In this document: positions 7,557-13,423 of the stretch, piece after piece
How the letters are laid out: every line of letters starts with the position of its first letter
How positions within the stretch are numbered: the first letter of the stretch is position 1
Program-made: the position numbers and the translations under genes
Notes under the pieces: generated by a model
Database searches by the model: none
Told to the model about the DNA's origin: nothing
The model's input: only the letters and a program-made list of their open reading frames with translations
DNA from: Acanthamoeba lenticulata
Taxonomy: Eukaryota; Discosea; Longamoebia; Acanthamoebidae
Direction of reading: 5' to 3'
Assembly (NCBI GenBank): GCA_002179805.1
Contig: NAVB01000729.1
Coordinates: forward strand, 1-13,423
Length of the DNA stretch: 13,423 bases

Positions 7557-10500
7557 TCACCACTTGCTGAAATCGAACTGCCCTCCGGCCTCGGCGGACT
7601 TGCGCTTGGCGCCGACTTGCGGCAGGGCGAGTCCGATAGAAGAAGACGATGAGCCCGTGCCGGCCGAGGCACCCGCCCCCGGGGCAGGCAGGCCGAGCCC
7701 TCGAGCGGAGGTTGCGGGGGCGGGAGCCAGAGTCGAGGTGTGGATGTACTTGCCCACGCCCTGGCGGAACACCGCTCGCTTCGAGTCGCCTGTCGGGTTG
7801 CTGTACCACTGCCCAAACTCCTCCTGTGTACCGTCACCCACGATGGTAATGATGATGGAACCGCAGCCCCCCCCCCGAACCGTCAGCCCCGTCAGAGCAG
7901 CAAAGGAGGGGAGCAGGAGAAGAAAAGAGAAGAAGAAGAAAAAAAGAGGAAAAGGGGTTGGGTCCAACCATCTCGGCCTTTTCTTTGGCCTCGCGGGCCT
8001 CCTTCTCGGCTTCCTCCTTCTGCTCGGCCTCGAGCGCCTCCGGGTCGAACGGGTTCACAAAGATGCTCACCTTCTTGATCACGATGTCGCTCTGCATTCC
8101 ATCCCATCCCATCCCCCCAACGAGGATGTCATGAGCGCGCCACCCCCCAATATGTTTCGATATTTATTGACAGGCAGATAAGGAGAAAATGGAAAAGAGA
8201 GAGAAAGGAGTTCCACAACAGATTCATGAGAGGCATTTGGGGGGGGGGAAGGCAAGAGTACGCGGGGCTTGTCCTTGGGGTCGGTCTGGACGGTTTCCAT
8301 GAGGTCAAGCACCTCCATCCCGCCGACGACGCGCCCAAACACGCTGTGCTTGTTGTCCAGGTGAGGGGCCGGCTTGAACAGGATGAAACTGGTTGCATAC
8401 ACACACACACACACACCCCGCATTAATCCCCAAATTAATCCCCCGAGACGAGACGAGACGAGACGAGAGAGCAAAAAGGGTAGTTACGTGGGCCCGCGAT
8501 TGTCTGCGTGTTTGCGTGTGCGCGCGTGCGCGTGTGCCGGGGAGAGGGGGGGGAGCGAAGGGGGGGGGATGCACACATACAATTGGGAGGTGTTGGTGCC
8601 GGGCCCGGCGTTGGCCATGCTGAGGATGCCGCGCCCGCTGTGGCGGAGGGTGTGCGCGATCTCGTCCTTGAGGGGCTTGCCCCACGCCGACTTGCCGCCC
8701 GTGCCCGTCCCCGTCGGGTCACCGCCTTGGATCTGGGGTTGTATTTTTAATATAAAGAACGTTATAAAACAGGAGGCGAGAATGGGCTCATCATTACGAT
8801 CGACGATGGGATGATGGGATGACGACCACCACAACCATCAACACCACTCGCCCATCAGCAGCAGCAGCAGAGGGAGGAAGGATTGGGAGGCGAGGGGGAG
8901 GGGGGGGGATGCAGCATGAACCATGAAGCCCGGGATGAGGCGGTGGAAGGTGGTGTTGTCGTAGAAGCCCCGCTCGGCGAGGAGGAGGAAGTTCTCGCAC
9001 ATGAGGGGCACCTGGTCGCAGTGCAGCTCGATGTTGAGATCGCCCAGGTTGGTGTGCACCCGCACGTACCCCTGCCATGTGTCCCCCCCGATTCATAAGA
9101 ACTAAATTGAAAAGACAGATAGATAGATAGACAGATAGATGGGTGATTCGATCGATAGATCGATCGAAAAAGAAATAAATTGGAAAAGATACACTTGACG
9201 ACCCGTGCGACGTGAAGGGGGGGGTAGATAGAAGATGAGGGGGGAGGACCTTCTTCTTGGTCTTCTTGACGGGGAGGTCGTCCTCGGTGGCCTTTTGCAC
9301 GAAGCCGGCGCACGTGAAGGAGGCCGACGACGACGAAGACACCGCCTTCTTGGCCTCGGGCGCCTTGGACCCCGTCGCCGTTGACGTCGTCGTAGTCGTT
9401 GCGGAGGTGGTGGCGGTGGTGGCGGTGGTGGTGGGGACGGCGGTGGCAGCACCGGACGCGGGCTCGGTGGTCCTGCGCTTCTTCTTGGCCGAGGCGGTGC
9501 CCTCGCTACCGCCCTTGGCGCTCTTCTGTGGGCCACGCGCGCGTGAGCCTCCCCCGGGGCGGAGGGGCGGAGGGGAGGAAGGGCGGAGGGAGGAGGAAGG
9601 CTCTCCTGGAGAAGAGCTGCCTGTAGACGAGGGGGGGGAGAGGGGCGTACGCTGGCGAGTTCGGCGAGGACCTTCTGGGTGGTCCCGACGGCGTTGATGT
9701 TCTTGGCGGCGTCGTCGCCCTCCTCGTCGTCCTTGAGGGAGAGGCCCTCCTTGACGTAGTGGAACTCTGCGATGTTCCGCTTCTGCAGGTCGTTCGGGTC
9801 CTGAATGCTGCAGACACGCCAGTTACGATCCACAAATATTAGTAAATAGTTCAGATTCCAAGTTACAGTTTTTATTATTTATTTTAAAAAAGGAGACAAG
9901 TGGGGGGGGATGAACCTGATGATGTCCTTCCGCGTGAAGGGGTCTCCCGTGATCAGGTCCTGATTGTAACGAATAGAAGCGATTCCGAAAAATGAGTTCA
10001 CAAGAACATCAATGTCAAGGAGGGGGGGGAGGGTATGGGCGTGTGTGTTGGGCGCGCACATTCCAGGACTTGATCTTGATGTTCATCTGCTCGATGGCCT
10101 CCATGGAGTAGACCTGGCCGGACGTGCGGATGAACACGATGTGCGTGTGGTCTGAGGGCAGAAGGAACGGAGAGGACGAGGGGACGAGAAGGACGAGGAC
10201 GCGGAAGAAGGGGAAGGGAGGGTCGCCCAAAAGGGTGAGGGGTTGCATCATGGGGCATGCAAGAATTGGCGCGTGGAAGAAGGATACATTTGGGGGGGAC
10301 ACATACCGGTGAAGGCCTTGTAGGTGATGGGGCACATGTACTCGCCCTGCGGGTTCTTGTGGAAGGTGAGCTTGACCAGGTCCTTGGCCGCGAGCGGGCG
10401 GCCCGTGATCGGGTGCTTCCCGAACTTCTTGAGGTACGGCACGATGTTCCTGTTGCGTGTGTGTGTAAGTGTGTGTGTGTAAGCGTGTGTACGTGTGTTG

Positions 10501-10922
10501 CGGTGCCCCACCCGTAAGGAGGAGATGGACAACGACGACGAAACGAGAGCCCGCGTGCTGCGAGGCAAGAGGGAAGTAGGGGCGGTACAGGATGTCAAAG
10601 ACAGTGCCCTCGGGCGCCGTGGCCACAGGAGTCTCGAAGGGCTGCAGCGAGATGGCACAGCAGTAGTAGGGCAGCGGCTTGAAGATGCCTTTCGTCTGCC
10701 GCGTGTTGGCCGCCCTTCCACCGCCCTCTGTCGCCCACTCCTTGGCCGTCACATAACTGCAGCCCCATCACCGCGCCCAGCAGATGGTCGAGGATGAGAT
10801 TTAATCAACAAAAATGTTGCAAAGGCCTCTACACTGCCTCGCCGCTAGAGTGCTATCACGCAGTGCAAACAAGCTGACTGGTGAGGAGGACTGTACATTT
10901 TCTCGCCCTGTCGTTTGCCCAT
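7557..10922 (-). CDS. PPIL2: PPIL2/Cyp60-type U-box cyclophilin (peptidyl-prolyl isomerase-like 2)
   Basis: Exons on the minus strand: 10922-10897, 10756-10589, 10449-10307, 10151-10060, 9959-9916, 9807-9651, 9525-9250, 9071-8922, 8732-8581, 8388-8262, 8091-7969, 7823-7557 (TGA). They total 1725 nt, or 574 residues (human PPIL2 is 520). The start is fixed by the short first exon MGKRQGEK, which matches the family N-terminus. The U-box spans about residues 30-110 ([38 protein letters not shown]). Exon 7 has a KKKRR cluster at 224-228, a possible nuclear signal, then a Thr/Ala-rich linker. The cyclophilin domain starts at residue 303 ([13 protein letters not shown]) and keeps Arg346, Phe351, Met352, Gln354, Phe404 and His417. 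The position of CypA Trp121 is His412. The C-terminus FRQGVGKYI...FDFSKW is typical of the family. Known relatives are nuclear and spliceosome-associated, and the U-box suggests E3 ligase activity. Its start lies 136 bp from the phosphatase stop. Confidence 0.93.
8399..8416 (-). repeat. (CA)n dinucleotide tract in a PPIL2 intron
   Basis: Nine AC units on the plus strand, near the 3' end of intron 8580-8389. In the sense direction it is a GT run. Confidence 0.85.
8444..8468 (-). repeat. (CGAGA)5 pentanucleotide tandem repeat in a PPIL2 intron
   Basis: Five perfect CGAGA units in the same intron (8580-8389) as the CA tract, so this intron has two separate microsatellites. Confidence 0.9.
9112..9166 (-). 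repeat. GATA/GACA tetranucleotide repeats with ATCGATAGATCGATCG palindromic core in a PPIL2 intron
   Basis: AGATAGATAGACAGATAG-type units (9112-9140) are followed by nested GATC/CGAT units (9149-9166). Both lie inside intron 9249-9072. Confidence 0.8.
10453..10500 (-). repeat. Imperfect (TG)n tract at the 3' end of a PPIL2 intron
   Basis: TG runs interrupted by TAAG and TACG on the plus strand. In the sense direction this is a CA-rich stretch right before the CAG acceptor of exon 3 (10449). Confidence 0.8.
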
Positions 10923-11058
10923 CTTTCTCGATCTTTGTGGTTTCCTTTTTTTCTCTTTTTTCTTCTTTTTTTCTACGCTTCGTCAAAAGAAACAAATTTT
11001 CGGCTTGGGGAGAAATGCATTTTGTATTTGTTTTGGTAATAACGACAGCTGAGGTCCT
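10923..11058 (-). other. Intergenic gap between the purple acid phosphatase and PPIL2 genes
   Basis: 136 bp between the TGA of the upstream minus-strand gene and the ATG of PPIL2. In the sense direction it ends in a purine-rich leader made mostly of A with some G (10930-10975), next to the start codon. It must contain the phosphatase 3' UTR and the PPIL2 promoter. No AATAAA or clear TATA box is seen. Confidence 0.65.
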
Positions 11059-12905
11059 TCAAGAGCGGGGGTTGGACTTGGCACATGAGTAGAGCACGTT
11101 GCCATCGGCATCGTGAAAGTGAACCAACATGGTCTGCTTGTCCTGGATCTCCGCACTCATGAAACCGCCATAGCCTGTGTGTGCAGAGACGAACAATCGA
11201 GGTGTAAGCAGAAGCAGCAGAGAAGGAGAGCACAGAAGAGGAGAGGCGAGTAAAAGGCGCGCGGAATCCTTCAGACAAGAAAAGCATTATGAGTTGTAAT
11301 CACGTAAGATCATGCCTATCGATCTAATATGAATCATAAGGAGGAGGAAGTAGAGGCGAGAAAGTTGCGGTGAGGCGGGAACAAACGACGTACGGCTCAC
11401 TTTGGGGGGCCAGAAGAACTTGCTGGCGTTCTGGGGCAAACCAGCCGTGCGTTCGTCGCAAGTGTCATAGCCCGCGCCGCTCACAAAGTAGTCGACGACC
11501 GAACCATCTGTGATCACATGCCAATAACATCACGAAGAGTGTAAGAAGAGCAAGAAGGACACATGTGTTGGTGGAGAGGGAGAGCAGACGAAAAGGAGGA
11601 GGCCTCAGAGATCTTGGTGGAAATATGTCGTCATTCGAGACGTCAAGAGTAGCAAATATTTATGCATCATAGCCGCAGGGAGTGTCTCGGGGGAGGGGGG
11701 AAGGGAGGGAGGGCTGTACCCTGGATGTGCTGGAGGTTGTGGTCGTGCCCGCACAGGTAGGCCGCCACGCGGTACTTCTCGAGCAGCGGGCGGAGCTGGT
11801 TGACCAGCCGGGGCGTGGGCCCATGGCGCCCCGCCGAGTAGACGGGGTGGTGGCCGCACACGAAGAGCCACTGGGCGGTCGACGTGCGGAGGGTGTCTTC
11901 CAGCCACATGTCCTGCATCTCGTTGTTGGGCCCGAGATACACTACAGTAGGCAGGGCACACGAGTAGAGTACGTAAGCATTTTGATTCCACATAACGCCT
12001 CGAGGGTGGGCACTTACGCATGGTGTCGAGGAAAATGAACTGGACGGAGACGTCGCTCCCGGGCAGGTTTACGATATGCGTGTAGTAGAGCGAAGGGAAT
12101 CGCCACCGGGACGAGAGCTTTGTGTAGTCGATCTGAGCTTGCACGCTGCCCTTGTGGTCTCGGTTGCCTGGGAGTTGTGAAGAAGATTGTACAGATCAGA
12201 AGACTGAATAAAACCAGTGGTGAGGTGGTTCAGAAACAAAAAAAAAAGATCGAGAAAGGCGATGCGAGTCAGGTTGTCAGAGGTATTCTTCCACATAGTT
12301 CCAATTCGGAAGAACGAAAGTTTAATTTTGTTCATCATTCGCACGCCTTCCCCCCCCAACAAGAGGGGTTTGCGCACCTGCGATAAGGTACCACGGCACT
12401 TGGAGCGATGACTGGGTATAGACGTCCTCGAAGGAGGTCTTGAACCGCGGGTCATTCACATCTGAAACTCCGCGCCTGAGATGGATGAAGCACGCGAGAT
12501 GTGAGCGAAGTAAGCTTGATGGGTGGGCAATCGCTGGGCAAAACTCCGTACCGATAAAAGTTGTCGCCGAGGGCGAGGACGAACGAGATTCCGGACTCGT
12601 CGGCAACGGTGGCCATGCGTTCGGCCAGCTTGGCTTGGGGATCACTGCCTTCGCTGCCTGCGTGGCGGGTATTGCACACGTCACGCCCTTGCTTAGGGGT
12701 CACGCCCGACTTGCGAAGGACGAAGAGACGACAGCCACAAAAACGGAGGGACAATCGCAGACACGCCCCACGGGAACAACTAACAAGATGGGGCAAGAGA
12801 GCACTCACCACCCCAGTCGCCGAGCACGAGAAAGCGCAAGGCTTCTTCTTGTACGGTGGAGGGCTTCTGCTGTGCCACCGCCATGTTGTGTGCGTGTGTG
12901 GTCAT
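11059..12905 (-). CDS. ACP5: Purple acid phosphatase, small ACP5-like metallophosphoesterase
   Basis: Exons on the minus strand: 12905-12809, 12657-12552, 12475-12378, 12167-12018, 11941-11720, 11507-11394, 11174-11059 (TGA). They total 903 nt, or 300 residues. The metallophosphoesterase motifs occur in order: LGDWG (Asp30), GDNFY (Asp64, Tyr67), GN-R-D (Asn102), GHHPVYS (His181) and GHDHN (His216, His218). All seven metal ligands of the purple acid phosphatase family are therefore present. The catalytic His of the GNH motif is Arg103 instead. Other family landmarks are SDVNDPRF, FEDVY, VPWYLIAG, SRWRFPSLYY and RLVNQLRPLLEKY. Relatives hydrolyse phosphomonoesters with a di-metal centre and are usually secreted or lysosomal. 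No signal peptide is visible here. An alternative in-frame ATG lies at 12884. The start of exon 2 is the least certain junction, because GAAG two codons downstream is also in phase. Confidence 0.88.
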
Positions 12906-13423
12906 CTTGATTGGCTTAGACAGGTCGTTTCTGCTCCTTGAGAATGCGTCTCTGTTGCTAGTGCTGCTTCAAGCTGGCGCCCTCGTCCAATGCTACGGGG
13001 TAGTCGCTGACGCGGCCGTCTTTGGCGGTCGGTGGACAGGTCGTGCGGGGATCGTAGTGAGCGGCGTGGTGGGGAGAGTGCGGATGCCAAAGGCGAAGAG
13101 GGCAGCTTGGGGGGGTTGTGTGGTGACGAGTCGACGGTACGACGTGAGTCGGCCAGGTAGTGCAATCGTATAGCCAACCTTAGCTGGCGCGCTCAGGCAA
13201 GGGCGTTGCCGGAGGTCCCCTACACCGAAAGCGCCGGAGCCAGTTCGTCGACGTCGTCAGACTCCGAGCAGACAGGCTGAACGCAACACAGCTGACGGGC
13301 CCAACTGAGCCGTCCTAATGGGCGTCGACGGGACCTTAAGCGCTGGTGGCGGCGCCCCTTTAACCTCAGCCGACTGAGAACCCGGCAGGAACCGGGATTA
13401 TCTCATTTTCTTTTCTGGCGGCA
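12906..13423. other. 518 bp upstream of the phosphatase gene, no supportable gene
   Basis: It should contain the phosphatase promoter and 5' UTR. CCAAT appears (minus strand) six bases before the ATG, and a GGCTATACG stretch about 260 bp upstream is only loosely TATA-like. Open frames here lack an ATG or any recognisable motif. The last 30 bp carry a small GC hairpin (CCCGG at 13381, CCGGG at 13392). Confidence 0.5.

Noticed and set aside
8399..8468. Tandem repeats that might suggest a CRISPR-like array
   Set aside because: They are simple microsatellites without unique spacers, inside a spliceosomal intron.
12902..13177. 91-residue minus-strand open frame upstream of the phosphatase
   Set aside because: It begins at TTG rather than ATG, is Ser/Arg/Pro-rich without motifs, and lies in the expected promoter region.
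13300..13423. Possible tRNA or structured RNA at the right end
   Set aside because: A GGTTC-like string and a 5-bp hairpin are present, but no A box, B box consensus or cloverleaf could be built.

Overview
The window reads as nuclear DNA of a GC-rich, intron-dense, gene-dense eukaryotic microbe. An amoebozoan of the Acanthamoeba type fits best. This is an inference from four things: short introns (about 60-220 bp), splice donors that often begin GTAC (17 of 33 modelled introns), very short intergenic gaps, and a hybrid PAS sensor histidine kinase. No species-level marker was identified.

Layout. (1) Positions 1-2426, plus strand: the 3' part of a gene whose protein resembles the C-terminal part of NBAS, a Sec39-domain subunit of the NRZ (NBAS-RINT1-ZW10) ER tether. 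Its 5' end lies outside the window. (2) Positions 2725-7525, plus strand: a 13-exon hybrid histidine kinase with the order PAS-PAS-HisKA-HATPase-degenerate region-receiver. (3) Positions 7557-10922, minus strand: a 12-exon PPIL2/Cyp60-type protein, with a U-box followed by a cyclophilin domain, known in other eukaryotes as a spliceosome-associated factor. (4) Positions 11059-12905, minus strand: a 7-exon small purple acid phosphatase of the ACP5 type. The remaining 518 bp (12906-13423) holds no gene I can support.

The exon models for genes 2-4 were assembled by hand from splice sites, reading phase and family conservation. Each closes to a whole number of codons (1212, 574 and 300 residues). 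Genes 2 and 3 converge with only 31 bp between stop codons. Genes 4 and 3 are in tandem, 136 bp apart. The four genes belong to unrelated pathways, so this looks like ordinary compact eukaryotic gene packing rather than a functional cluster.

The most notable observations concern splicing and active sites. The kinase needs a GC-AG intron inside its receiver domain, and a second GC-AG intron is plausible in the NBAS gene. Many introns carry a run of 7-10 C's a few bases after the donor. A (CGT)23 tract sits just before an acceptor that splits the kinase ATP-lid motif. The purple acid phosphatase has Arg in place of the conserved His of its GNH motif.
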